The translations under genes were made by a program, and so were the position numbers. A stretch of DNA of 64,000 bases, from positions 185,477,686 to 185,541,685 of the forward strand of contig OY821520.1 in assembly GCA_963682025.1 (NCBI GenBank), given 5' to 3'. Below, piece after piece: positions 34,822 to 46,185 of this stretch; positions within the stretch are counted from its first letter, which is position 1; each line of letters starts with the position of its first letter. The notes under the pieces were generated by a model, which searched no databases, was not told where the DNA came from, and worked only from the letters and a program-made list of their open reading frames with translations. This DNA is from Cordilura impudica. Lineage: Eukaryota; Arthropoda; Insecta; Diptera; Scathophagidae.

Positions 34822-35586
34822 CTGTGGTTTTCTAGAATAACCGCGTAATTTATAAAATCAAAATGTTCAGGGGAGCCAAAAAATGTTATATTTGAAATAA
34901 TGGGCTCGATATAAAGATTTTAGAGCTTTTTATATAACAGTCCTGTAGATATGGGCAATGAATACTTTATATAAAATTTTGAGTCAAAAATCTTCAGAGG
35001 AATAAATCCTGGAGAAGGACGAAAAAACAATACGTAAATTACACTTAAAGTGGGTGCAGATAAAACAACTTATGTCAACAAACGTGATTTTCTTTGAAAA
35101 AGGAAACAACAAATGAACCACCCATGTAGACATAAGTTGTTGTTGCTTGAAAAATGGATTTTTTTGTTCGTCAACGAAAAGTTAACGGGACTTAGGATGA
35201 GAATATAACAACGTATCAAGAATAATAGTGACAAAAAATAACAAAAATAAACACACAAGTTTTTACAAGTGGTTATAAACTGAAAATTAATCCAAAATTA
35301 TTTTGCATTTTTTTTCATTAATACCAACGTATGTCGCTATGTGTCGTTTTCTGAGAAAATAATTTGTCAGCGATCAAACGTACGTTGACATACGTCGTTA
35401 GTGGTGCAAATTAATTTCATAAATATTTAAGTTACGTCGTTATTTAAAGAAAAAACTCAGAAATGGTCAATATTTTTTTTTAAAAATCGAACACATGTAA
35501 AGAGCGTTAAAAATAAATATATATTTGGCATCGTTAACTCAAAAGTGACAAAAATGGACACACGCGGTTATTCCAGAAAACCACAG
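34822..35586. mobile_element. Non-autonomous element with CTGTGGTTTTCTAGAATAAC ends, copy 1
   Basis: The left end CTGTGGTTTTCTAGAATAAC and right end GTTATTCCAGAAAACCACAG are inverted repeats of about 26 bp. Flanking AATT occurs at 34,818-34,821 and 35,587-35,590. Excision restores the LINE frame (YYDN*DVKINFSKCEAICI, with one TGG-to-TGA change). A second, inverted copy lies at 62,226-62,952. The interior carries ACAACTTATGT repeats but no protein. Confidence 0.85.
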
Positions 35587-36539
35587 AATTGAGATGTTAA
35601 AATAAATTTTTCTAAATGTGAAGCTATTTGTATTCGCAACGCGTCTGTTATATGTAGAAGGTTTATTGTACCAGAAAGTAAAATTCTTAAACTTTGCTTA
35701 TATGTCATTGACATTCCTTTCAATGATGATATCAAATATGTTTTTATTAATTTTAATAATCTTCTGATGTTCAGCAAACATGCTAGAACGGTATTAAACA
35801 AATCATACAAAATACTTGGAGCATTTTCAAGATTTTTAATATAACAAAAATTTATCTGAAAACAAAAAGCTTTTGCTGTATAAAACTAGAATTAGAACTG
35901 TTCTTTTGTATGGTTTTCCCATCTCGTTTAATTTAACACCTACTGTAATTAAAGAAATGAAGATCCTTGAACGAAAAGTTTTAAAGGGTTCTATAGGAAA
36001 AAATCTAATCAGTTTTTAAACGTTTTTCTAACTGTTTTCTTATAATCAATCTAGGATTAATCCTGTTGGCCTCTTTATTTGTGAAATTTAGAAAAGTTTA
36101 TATAAAGACTTACACTTCTAGAAAATCATTTCATTAAAGATATTTTTAACGAACAAAGAAACTTTATTCGACACCTATTGAATTTTTAAATGAAGAACAA
36201 CCAAATTTTGATTTGAATATTTCATTGTATGCCTTTTATATTAAAAGAAATACGGTTACTCACAGAGATAATACTTTTTGTGGTAGTTTTTTTTTGTTTT
36301 TTTTTTTATTCTTTTAGTTTAGTTAGTTTTTGTGTTCTTTTAATGTAATTTTAGCTTTAAGTTAGTTTTAAGTCTATTTTAAGAGATATTCTCTCCAGAT
36401 AAGAAAGCTTCAGTAGCAAAAGCGGATTAGACTTATTTATAAATGCATGCTAGTGAATCAAATTATTTTCTTTTGTTTTTGTTAAATAAGATATTACATC
36501 ATAAAAGGCTCAATAAACTTAACTTAACTCAATTCTGTC

Positions 36540-37760
36540 AAAATTCTGTCTTGTCTTGAAATTTTACTAAAGAATTTAGTGGCAATAAATTATGAAACTC
36601 TAGCTGGAAGTGGGTATGACACTGACTGACCGATCGCGTCGAAATTTTGAAAGTCTAGCGTCTTCCTGTGATTTATTGCTTCAAAAACACACATATTTTG
36701 CTTTCCTATTATTTAATAAAAGTAATTTTTTATGTGTTATATCCATTTTTTTATGTAGTAACTAAATTTTTGTATCAATATAAAAATCCCGCTTTTTTCG
36801 CCGTTCCGATTCTGCTTTTTGGCTAAAAACAATTATTGCTCATGTTATTTATGGCTCTTATTAAAAAAATTCCAACGTCGTATATAACTTCCATGATCAC
36901 ATATGATAATTTTTTAAAATTTTGTTAAATTTTATGATATTAATTTATTAAATTATTTTAAAAAAAGTGTTTATATTTTTTCAGTTTAAACTCTTTCTTT
37001 TAATTCATAGTCTCTGTCTCTCTGTCTGTCTGTCGTGGGGCAACCCCATTCCGCCTTATCCAATTGATCTGAAACTTGGCCCAAGTCTTGTTGTGACTAT
37101 AGATTAATTTTAAAATAATCACGCAGTCATGGAGAGAGATTCAAAACTCGTATACATAAGGAAAGAAAGAATTTTAATAAAAACTTTGTTTTATAGGTTA
37201 GGTAATTTTTTTGTGATTTTTTTTTTATTAAATTATTAAAAAAAAAAGAATCTGTAAAGAAATATTTAAAAAAATGTATCTCATCTCGATTGGCACTAAG
37301 CGACTAGCAATTAATGCAACGTCTGACCTAGCTTCCTTCAGAGACTTTAAATTTATCTCCCTGCCGGTTCGTGGCACGTTTCAAGTGCAATACAATTAGC
37401 AAATGACGTGTGGCGGATATGAACGAGGGATTTTCATTTTTGAATATAGTAACAACAAACGCGGGTACGATTTGAACTTGAAGACACGTAGCTCTATGAA
37501 AAATGTCGAGCGCGTATACCAAGCACCTAAACACTACCTTGTTATTTTTGTGTTAATTCTGGTTACAAACAGCCCCGATTAATATTTTCAACATAGTGTT
37601 TTAAAGTCACCTTATTAGGTGAATTTGAACAAAACAACTCTGTATTTATGAAAAACTCACCATGCAGCTGCATTCAATTTGGTTTATGGATTTGCTGTAA
37701 TAAAACGTTTATCAACACTGTGCTAGTTGCACGCGTCTGCAATAATTACGCAACTTTTTT
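36540..37760. repeat. Duplicated composite repeat block, copy 1
   Basis: Shares ordered segments with 45,260-46,600 and in part with 40,960-41,120: TTCTAGCTGG...CTGACCGA, TCTAGCGTCTTCCTGTGATT, TTTGGCTAAAAACAATTATT, then the SINE-like unit and GAACAAAACAACTCTGTATT, AAAACTCACCATGCAGCTGC. At 37,008-37,200 it contains part of the element seen complete at 44,382-45,230 (GTCGTGGGGCAACCCCATTC). The nature of the whole unit is unknown. Confidence 0.6.
37275..37540 (-). repeat. tRNA-derived SINE, copy 1
   Basis: On the minus strand the head shows TTAGGTGCTTGG (A-box position) and AAGTTCAAATCG (B-box position, 37,468-37,478). A tRNA-unrelated body follows, ending near ATGAGATACATTTTTT. The same order occurs at 46,186-46,445. 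Internal Pol III promoter boxes with a non-tRNA body define tRNA-derived SINEs. The spacing and stems do not make a functional tRNA. Confidence 0.65.
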
Positions 37761-38129
37761 TTTTGTGAAAAAGCGCATGATTTTTTCATCGCTCTTCAAC
37801 ATATGCAAGAAAGAGATAACATAGATGAACTCTTGCAGATCTAAGAGTCACTGGAATTTGGTGGGTCGCCGCGTGCAAGTCTCCAAGAGACAGAGAAGAA
37901 GAAGATGAAAATTTGTAGAATATCTATAAAAGAAGATATCTAGAAGAAGAAGAAAATTTGTAGAATTTGTAACCGTTCCGGCGAAAACTAAATAAACAAA
38001 CATATTTTAAAATTAACAATATACATCCACAGTTTAAATCCAGAGGATTTAATTTCAGTTGCCTCAATTCAACTAGTTTAATAATTTGTATTTGTATAAA
38101 GACTTTCTTTCATTGGTAAAAGGAACTTG
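37761..38129. other. No recognisable gene
   Basis: Contains two short direct repeats of AGAAGAAGAAGAAAATTTGTAGAAT type (about 37,890-37,965). No protein or RNA signature. Confidence 0.45.
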
Positions 38130-38430
38130 TTTTGCCTGAGTGATTAAAAATGTAGAATTTTTGTTTGGAAAATTATTGGTAAGTGATTAAAAATTTAAAA
38201 TTTCTTGATTGAAAAGTGGTGGTATTTGGTGGTAAGTGATTAAAAATGTAGAATTTTTGTCCGGAAAATTATTGGTAAGTGATTAAGTATTTAAAGTTTC
38301 TTGATTGAAAAGTGGTGGTATTTGGTGGTAAGTGATTAAAAATGTATAATTTTTTTTGTGGAAAATTATTGGTAAGTGATTAAAAATTTTAAATTTCTTG
38401 ATTGTAAGAATTTTGGTTTGTAAGAATTAT
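38130..38430. repeat. About 96-bp tandem repeat, three units
   Basis: The unit starts AAGTGATTAAAAATGTAGAA and recurs at about 38,139, 38,236 and 38,331. Each unit itself has two halves beginning TAAGTGATTAA. The third copy is partly degraded. Confidence 0.85.
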
Positions 38431-38499
38431 GATTAAGAAAATCAATTGTATTTTAAAATATATTAAAAGCACAATAAAATTTCTGGATACATAAATACA

Positions 38500-40470
38500 T
38501 ATTTTAATTCTTTATTTGTGTGTGGCCCAGCGGCTAAATTGCACTCCATATCATGATTGATCTGCATTCGGTTTGCTCCATGTATGTGAGCGTCAGTCCA
38601 ATGGGAAAACATTGCATTTGCTTTCGTCGGTAAATATTACATTGCTCAAAATTGAATTTTTTTGTTTTTTTATTTCTCGCTTGCGAAATATAGACGTTAA
38701 AATCATTTACTTTATTTCTGAAAGTTTTTTTTTCCTAGCCACTCGACCATTATAGTTGTGCTTTCTTTAAACATTTCTTATGGTTTCGGGATTAGCTTTT
38801 TTCCATAAATGTATTTCAGCTTAAGGGCACTTAGGTGAGACCTTTTCTTCACTTGTCGTAAGAGCCAGTGGTAATCAGCGTCAGAAAATATTTTTCTTTT
38901 GGTTGATTTTGCTGCGATTTGATATATTATATATACGGTGAATGACAATGCAATAGAAACTTAAAACAAAATATATATTTGCTGACTTAAAGGGTCAATT
39001 AATACCAAAAAATTGGGTCATAAAATTAAAAACTCTTTTATATATTTATAAATTTTTATGTGTCATGCTTAACTTCAGAAAAAAAAAAAAAAAATTTTAA
39101 AGTATTAATTTTTATGCTGCTAACAAAATATTGGAAACCTTTACTATACAATAATTGAAAACTTTCCTTCTAGTTTTGGTTTCAATATTTTGCTGTGTAT
39201 CCAATATTTTTTAGTACTACTTCACAACGGCGAGGCATGGAATCAATTAAAATTTTGATGATATCCATTGAAATTGTTTGCCACTCTCAACTAACTGCAT
39301 TCATGGGATCTGTCTTATTTATGTAATTTCGTGTCTTATTTCCCATAGAATTGAAATTCTGCGATTGAGATCTGGTGATTGGGCTGGCCATTCCAATGCA
39401 CTAACTGCGTTAGACTGTGGCCATTCGGTTACAACTTTGGCGGTGCGTCATTGACATGTTGGAACTTCCAGACCAGGGTTATATTTGCCTATAATCAATT
39501 CCAGTTAAAGTATCTTTTATTACATGAATTGGATCTATTCATTTGACCGAACAGCAACCCCATACTGTAATATTGACACCACCAAGAGGTTTAATCGTAA
39601 ATTTGGGGTCTAGTCTTTTTCCCTTTGGTTGTCGTTAAACGTTCTTCGATGGTGGCCCCTTAAATTAAACTTGGAGGCATCTAAAAAGAGAACAGTATTT
39701 TAATTCCGTCTTGACCAGTTCATATGTTCTTAAGCAAAATTTTCCGGACGAACAATAACAACTAAGTTTAGCCTCAATTGCTAGACGGGTAACAGTTCGT
39801 GTACATATTTTTAGTTTCAGGTTGTTAATGACCTCTTAAGGTAACATTTTTGGACATTTTATAAACTCTCCTGCCATTAAATTATATTTTTTGATAATTT
39901 TTGATATAATGGATTTATTCATAGAATATTTCATCTAATGTTCTGACTTTTAACGTCTCACAACACTTAATTCTCGCCATTATTTTATAGTAATTAATAA
40001 TAAGATTAAAACATTAAAAATTCAATTGTCTTTAGCAAACAGTTGAAAGAAAACGGCAAAAACTATAAATATTTAAATAACGGTTAAGATTTTATACTTT
40101 TTCTTTTATACCATTTTCTATTTTTTTATTTTAATTAACTCTGGTACAGAAGTTTAAAAGTTTCCTTTATTTTGGCACCAAAAAATACTTTTTTTTTGTT
40201 TATCTATTTTTTTAAATTGTTTTAACAAATTTCTTACCTTTCGATAGAGAACACACCAAAGAGTGATTTCGTAAAAAAACGCGAAATTATTAAAAAGACA
40301 AAATTGTTATATTCAGAAGTTTGTAAGTTTCCAATGTATTGTCACCCACTGTATATCTATCCTTCGCATTACATAAACTAGCGCCCAATTTATAAATTAC
40401 TTTTCATTATTATTTTTGTTTTTTAATATTATGAATTTGACTTCAAAAAATTAATATGAAAACGATATAC
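38500..40470 (-). mobile_element. Composite: Tc1-like element nested in another Tc1-like relic, copy 2
   Basis: The outer element is Tc1-like. On the minus strand it reads an N-terminal KKRSHLSALKLKYIYGKKL (about 38,800-38,860) and, further on, NVIFTDESKCNVFPLD (first catalytic Asp, about 38,600-38,640) and RSIMIWSAI. The inner Tc1 (38,936-40,351) interrupts it at the same point as in the 20,300-22,200 copy. A MITE (40,473) cuts the right side. Confidence 0.72.
38936..40351 (-). mobile_element. Tc1-like transposon (CAGTGAATGACAAT ends), copy 2
   Basis: Both termini are visible: CGGTGAATGACAATGCAATA at the left and TGTATTGTCACCCACTG at the right, each flanked by TA. The minus-strand transposase relic (about 39,960-39,190) has scrambled frames but keeps the [13 protein letters not shown] block near 39,370-39,420 and GGVNITVWGCCSVK near 39,540-39,590. 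Total length is about 1.4 kb, which is short for Tc1 and consistent with internal deletions. Confidence 0.82.
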
Positions 40471-40472
40471 AA

Positions 40473-40860
40473 TCGCACCTGTACCTCTAAAGTGAGTCAA
40501 CTTAAAATTTTTCAATTTTCACTTTTTGCAAGAAAACGATACACAGTGGTCATATCTATCCACTGTAAAAATCTTACATCGATTTTTCTAGTCTTTCACC
40601 AAAAAAAAAATACAGTTGTAACCCTCTTTGTGTTATAAGAGTAGCTTCTTTAGTCTCCTAAAAATACATATTTTGAGTTCCACCCAATAGAATTGTTATT
40701 TTTGTTGATCACTGAAAAAATCGGAAAAACAAGTACTGTTTTATACTTATTATGCGCAATTCTTTACAATTAAAGAACTGTTTTTAAATTTTATAGTCAA
40801 TATTAAAAAAAAAAGTTTTTTGCCTCTACTGAAAATTTGTAAAGTTTGAGTTGACTCACT
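40473..40860 (+). mobile_element. CACCTGTACC-ended MITE, copy 2
   Basis: The left end TCGCACCTGTACCTCTAAAG is complete. The right inverted repeat stops after GAGTTGACTCACT and joins unrelated CCGATCGACC, so about 20 bp of the right terminus is lost. The interior closely follows the 19,187 copy. Confidence 0.82.
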
Positions 40861-41521
40861 CCGATCGACCTTAAAATTGCACTATCACTTATCACTTCTG
40901 TCAATAAAAGTGGGTCTCGCAGTGGGCGAATCAACTCAATCAAATTTTTATTAAAGAATTTAGTGACAAGAAATTATGAAATTCTAGCTGGACGTGGGCT
41001 TGACACTGACCAATCGACTTGAAAATTATACTGAAAAGTTACGAAGCCACCATAGCCTCCTGTACGAAATTTTGAAGGTCTAGCGGCTTCCTGCGATTTA
41101 CTGCTTCAAAAACACACATATACCCAATCCTTTTTTACGCGATTTTGAAATATCAAGGTTTTCAAAAATAATGTTATCCTGTTTTTACACGCACTTGTTT
41201 TTACGCGGAAAAACAAAAAATTTAACTGTTCCTTGTTCGAGTTTTTTTTTTTACTACTCATATATTAGTTAGGGGATTTACAATATAAACAAAACATATG
41301 TAAGCATATGTACACGTTTTACGTTCATTTCGTTTTTAGTGAGTTTCGAATGTGTAAGCTGTAAGTCAAAAGTAATATTTAGTTAAAAGAAAATATATAG
41401 AAGTTATATTTTTCACTTTATTGAAATTAAACACCTTGTGTTTTGATAAAGAGTTATGTTAAGTTAAAACTTTTCATAAAGCATAATTTATTTAATAAAT
41501 TTTAAATATTTTAATTCAGCC

Positions 41522-43249
41522 ATGAAAAAACAAAAACGAAAACTATATCTGGATCGACTTGAAATGGCGAACGTAAAAAATCCCGACAATCAAAAAAAAA
41601 AAAAAATAAATAAAAAGCTATTAGACAAGCCGCTATTTCTGGTACCAAATTGAGTGTTAAATCCTCTTCATATACGAGATATATACCTATGGAAAAAATG
41701 GAAAAGGTTCCCTTGACATGGATAGAAGATTACACCCAAAAACGTATACCACTTGATACCAATATTATTGAACCTTTAAGAACTTATGACCAAAGAAAAA
41801 AAATGGAAAAATCATCGACTTCGAACCCCACCGACAATGAAGAAAATAAATTTTCTGCAAGTAATGGATGGTTGCAAGGATTTCTAGAAAGGCTTGCAAT
41901 TCATGTCAAGATCAAAGGTGAAATAGCTTCTGGAAATATTGCAGCTGCCAAAGAATTCCCTTCGAAACTGGCCAAATTAATTGAAGAAGGTGGATACAAT
42001 ACTGACCAAGTTTTTAACGCCGATATGACTGATCTTTTCTGGAAAAAAAATGCCTATCCGTACTTACATAGCAAAACATGAAAAAAGTGCTAGTGGCTTT
42101 AAGGTGTCAAAAGATAGAATTGCGTTTTTGTTCCGCAGTAATGCTTCAGGAGACCGCATGGTGAAACCTCTGTTGATCAATAAATCCCTCCGACCGCGAG
42201 CATTTAGAGGTATCGATATTAATAGTTTGCCAGTTCATTGGATGGCAAATAAAAAGGCGTGGGTTACTTCTTCAGTTTTTAGCGAATGGTTCAACAATTA
42301 TTTTGTTCCAGATGTAAAACGTTATATGAGTGATAACGACATGCCTTTCAAAATTCTTTTGTTGATAGATAATGCTCCTGGTCACCCAATTAAATTAACT
42401 GAATTAAATAAATGTTATATTTATATCAATTTTGTTAAATGTTTAATTATATATATAAATTATAATATAAAGTAGTCTGTAAGGATGATTCCATAGACTG
42501 AATAAATAAATAAATAAATATCGCAACATTCAAAACATATTACATAAAGCGATCATTTCAATATATTTTTAACAAAATGGACAATGATACTAATTTTACT
42601 GTTATTGACGCATGGAAAAAATTTTCTATAAATGATTGCATAAAACATGCTGCATTGGCCTTTTCACAAATAAAACCATCGACCTTAAATGCCTGTTGGA
42701 AGGTCATATGGCCAGAATGCATTAAAAGCAATTTGTACAGTTTGTACAGAAATAATCACCTTGGCACAAGCAGTTGGAGGTGAAGGATTTGATAATTTTA
42801 ACGTTGATGTTATAAATGAAATAATTGTTGACAGAGTTCTTAATGAAGACGAGTTATTAGAAGCTGCACTTGAAAACGTCGACCAAAATGATAGTAATGA
42901 TGATGTAATAATTCCGTCTCCAATAACCACCAGCTCAATACTTGATGGGCTTCAATTAGCAAATAAATTAACAGATCATTTTCTGACAAATGATCATATA
43001 AACGAAAGAACTGTAAAACTTCAATCAGATCTAAAATCTTGTATGACTCGATACAAATAGCTATACAAAGAACTGTCCAAAGTAGGATCACAACGTTCTA
43101 TAACCGAATTTGCTATTATAATAAATAAACCTGTGCCTGAAACTGTTACTGATAGGTTACCAATGAATGCAATTGCAGATGAAGACGTACTAAGCATTTC
43201 TACCAACGAAACTGATATTAATCAAACCAGCATAAAAGAATTTGCTTAA
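41522..43249 (+). pseudogene. Tigger (pogo-superfamily) transposase relic
   Basis: A Tigger/CENP-B-like protein is readable in pieces: KVPLTWIEDYTQKRIPLDTN, NGWLQGFLERLAIHVKIKGE (second HTH domain), EEGGYNTDQVFNADMTDLFW (first catalytic Asp kept, following Glu changed to Met), a frameshift near 42,060, SGFKVSKDRIAFLFRSNASG, HWMANKKAWVTSSVFSEWFN and FKILLLIDNAPGHPIKLTEL (second Asp). A LINE-tail insertion (42,404-42,525) sits where the third Asp motif (QPMDQG) should be, and that motif is absent. The C-terminal acidic region continues to a stop at 43,247-43,249. It resembles the relatives that gave rise to TIGD/jerky proteins, but the breaks argue against domestication. Confidence 0.88.
42404..42525 (+). 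repeat. Short LINE 3'-end insertion in the Tigger relic
   Basis: An AT-rich stretch is followed by TAGTCTGTAAGGATGATTCC, ATAGACT and (AATA)n. AGTCT and AGACT can form a stem around the GGATGATTCC loop, as in 3' recognition hairpins of some LINEs. It matches the tail at 10,745-10,821. Confidence 0.65.
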
Positions 43250-43312
43250 TATCAGAAGCTGACAGCGAATAAAACGCCATTTTTTATTTTCGTATACCAG
43301 TTTTTGCTTTTT

Positions 43313-44094
43313 TTATACCCTATACCACTATGTGGTTTGGGTATAATGACTTTGTGCTGCTGTTTGTAACTACCAAAAATATTTGACCTAGACCCATCTT
43401 TAATTATACCGATCGAATCAGAATCACTATCTGATTCGATTTAACGATGTCCGTCCGTCCGTCCGTCTGTGTGTCCATGTAAAGCTTGTAATCAAACTGC
43501 AGGTCGCAAATGTGAATATATTTTGATGAAATTTGGTATATAAGCTTTTATCGGCTATAGGATGAACGCTATTGAAATTGGTGAGAATCGGTCCATGTTC
43601 AGACCTACCCCCATATGAAATCGACTTAAATTGCCATAAGATCCAAATTATCATATAAATCTTAGTCAAATTGGGTTTGTATGTGTTTATTACATCCATT
43701 AATCAGTAGTCCAAAAATTATCCCTATGGGACAACTCTTAGTCATAGGCCCCATATAGAGCTGCTTCCCGATCTTCACTTAAATCTATCAAAAAACAAAA
43801 ATATTCCACTGATTCTTCTCAAACTTTGTTTGTATATATTTTTGCAAAATACAAGAGACTTTACCAAACATGATCAGGATTGGTCCATTTTTGGACCTAG
43901 TCCCCATATAGATATAGCATCCGATATGAACTTTTTCATATCTGCAGACAAAAAAATTTATAAAAATCCCACTCAAATTTGGTTTATGCTTATTTTCTAT
44001 GTCCAGTTAGTTGGGCCTATGGGGTAGGGTCTCTAAACGCATGGTATAGGGTATCCTATAGTCGGTCTAGACCGACTATAATTTTTTACTTGTT
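43313..44094 (-). repeat. Repeat family A, full reverse copy
   Basis: Runs from TATACCCTATACCACTATGT (3' hairpin) through GTCCGTCCGTCCGTCTGTGT near 43,450 to the perfect palindrome TATAGTCGGTCTAGACC... (44,058-44,081) and TTTACTTGT. It has the same plan as 31,759-32,487 on the other strand. Confidence 0.85.
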
Positions 44095-44381
44095 TTAATT
44101 TTGTTTTTATTTCTTAAATATGTATGTACGTACCTATGTGAATTTTTATTTTTGTGTTTGTTAAAAATTATAAAATGAATGTGAAATAAAATGAACATGG
44201 TATACTGAAGAAAATAATTTATGTTTTTTCTTTGCCGAATTATTAATATTGTAGGCTTTTTGAGGTGGTTGGACCAATCAATTATTTTTCCACTACTGTG
44301 TGTTTTTTTAAACGTTTTTTTTACACGGTGTAAAGAAGGATTTGGTGTATTTTGTTTTCCTATTATTTAATAAAAATAGTC

Positions 44382-45230
44382 TAACCCATAAAAACAAAGT
44401 TTTTATTAAAACTCTTTCTTTCCTTATGCATATGAGTTCTGAATCTATGCTCCCAGTTTCAGATATCAGTTGGATAAGGGGGAATGGGGTTGCCCCACAA
44501 CAGTCGGAGAGCATGAGTTAAAAGAAAGAGTTTAATAACTAATAAAAGTTTTATACCTATTTTTCTTTCTTTTTAAGCTTTTTTTTAACTCATATCTCTG
44601 TCTGTCGTGGGGCAACCCAATTCCCCCTTATCCAACTGATATCTGAAACTTGGCCCATAGTCTTGTTGTGACTACAGATTAATTTTGGGGTAGTCACGCA
44701 CAGTCACGCATAATCGCGCACAGTCACGGAGTGTTCTATATGTTATTTCCCCTCATCCGATCGATCTGAAACTTAGTCCATACACTTGCTGTGAAAAAAA
44801 GATTAACTTTGACTGAGTCACGCAGAGTCACGCACGGGGGCGCACAGTCACGTTGAGATATGAAATGGATTTCCCCTCATCCAATCAATCTGAAACTTGG
44901 TCGATATACTTGCTGTAAAGAAAGACTAACTTCGATATAACCATGCAAAATCACGCATAATCACGCACAGTCACGGAGTGTTTTAAAACCCATTTCTCCT
45001 TATCCGATCGATCTGAAACTTGGTCGATAGACTTGCTGTGATATAGTCACGCATAGTCACGGAGAGATTAAAACCTCACTTCACGTCATCTGATCGATCT
45101 GAAACTTTGTCCATAGACTTTTTGTGGCCAGAGATTAATTTTAAGATAGTCACACACAGTCACGGAGATATTCAAAACTCACACATAAGGAAAGAAAGAG
45201 TTTTGATAAAAACTTTGTTTTTATGGTTTA
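44382..45230. mobile_element. 849-bp element with inverted ends and internal tandem repeats
   Basis: The left terminus TAACCCATAAAAACAAAGTT, continuing TTTATTAAAACTCTTTCTTTCC, is inverted at the right (GAAAGAAAGAGTTTTGATAA...TTTTTATGGTTTA). The interior has five diverged tandem units with ATCCGATCGATCTGAAACTT and CTTGCTGTG. Nested short GTCACGCACA repeats lie near 44,690-44,730, 44,815-44,855 and 44,950-44,980. A mirror segment at 44,460-44,520 carries the reversed GTCGTGGGGCAACCC motif. A partial copy is at 37,008-37,200. No coding frame. Confidence 0.75.
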
Positions 45231-45474
45231 GATTGTTTGTTTTTTGATGTGTAAACATCTATCACATAATTTTTATGTAGTAACTAAAATTTAGTGTCAA
45301 TATAAAAATTCCGCATTTTTCACCGGTCCGATTAGTAAAAGTTGGCCACGTTATCTGTGGTCATCATTATTCGTAGCCACCATAGTCACTCGTACGAAAT
45401 TTTGATGGTTAGCGCCTTCCTTCGATTTATTGGGCCAATCGTACATTCTAATAAACATACATATTTTGTTTTCC

Positions 45475-45922
45475 TATCACATAGTGGTTTCCTGACCACA
45501 TAGTGGTATAGGGTATAATGAATTTGTGTTGTTGTTTTTAACTAAAAATATTTTACCTAGACCCATCTTTTATTATACCGATCGACTCAGAATCACTTTG
45601 CACATATTTTAATGAAATTTAGTATATCAGCTTCCATCGGTTCATGTTCTGTGTATGTTTATTACATCCATTTGTCAGTAGTCTGAAAATAAACCCTATA
45701 AGATAATTCTTAGTTATAGCTCCCATATCAAGCTCGTTCCCGATCGTCACCTAAATCTATCAAAACACAAAACTATTGCACTGATTGTTCTCAAACTTGG
45801 TTGTATATATTTTATCAAAAATAAGTGACCTTACCAAATATGCTAGAGATCGGTCCATTTTTCGACCTAGTTCCATATAAATACAGCATCCGATATTAAA
45901 TTTTTTTTACTTGTTTTTTTTT
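45475..45922 (-). repeat. Repeat family A, shortened reverse copy
   Basis: Contains CACATAGTGGTATAGGGTAT, TTTACCTAGACCCATC, ATCGGTCCATTTTTCGACC and a terminal ACTTGTTT. The microsatellite and palindrome are missing. Confidence 0.65.
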
Positions 45923-46185
45923 TTTTTTTTGTTTATTTTTATGTGTTAACTAAAAGTTTGTATCAATTTCAAAATTATCCTTCCGCTCCCGCTTTTCGGC
46001 TAAAAACAATTATGGCTCTTATTATATATAACATTTCCAAGGTCGTATATAATTTCCATTATATTTGAATTTTATAAAACGTTGTTAAATTTGTAGGTAT
46101 ATTTATTAAATGTATTTAAAAGAAAATAATCTGTAAAAAAATTAAATATAATTAAATTATTTAATAAAAAGAATCTTTAAGAAAA

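Larger units (their letters stand above)
32560..35950 (+). pseudogene. LINE ORF1/ORF2 relic (interrupted)
   Basis: A short ORF1-like stretch (SDKNTQRRFAILSELNIEEE) is followed at about 32,850-33,005 by an endonuclease start (RIDLLNILKTNKIDIAFVQE, TRLMERH). Most of the endonuclease is deleted; RT follows: FFPNMWK-type block 1, TVDALLIFQNDIVCNLRHRC, and VVVSLDVEKAYDHAYQNG with the catalytic Asp (33,455-33,507). Beyond the first insert: KMIQIGLNPYIVKLFKSFF and a YADHSLLNSHNES block in which the second catalytic Asp is His. Beyond the second insert: INFSKCEAICIRNASV and KHARTVLNKSYKILGAFSRF, ending near 35,950 with frameshifted LLYGFPISFNLTPTVI. Multiple stops. Confidence 0.82.
32520..36530 (+). 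mobile_element. LINE with two nested DNA elements
   Basis: LINE sequence occupies about 32,520-33,509, 34,506-34,821 and 35,587-36,530. Removing the elements at 33,510-34,505 (TA duplication) and 34,822-35,586 (AATT duplication) restores a continuous RT reading. The 3' end holds a T-rich then AATAAACTTAACTTAACTC-like tail. The nesting shows the LINE is older than both inserts. Confidence 0.8.
41125..43312 (+). mobile_element. Tigger/pogo-type transposon, right end lost
   Basis: The left part holds CCTTTTTTACGCGATTTT and a second TTTTTACGCGG motif (41,130-41,215), plausible terminal sequence for a pogo-group element. The transposase relic follows. The right end is cut by a family A repeat starting near 43,313. 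Confidence 0.65.

Noticed and set aside
42685..43206. Minus-strand open frames opposite the Tigger C-terminus
   Set aside because: No family signature; the plus-strand reading is the conserved one.
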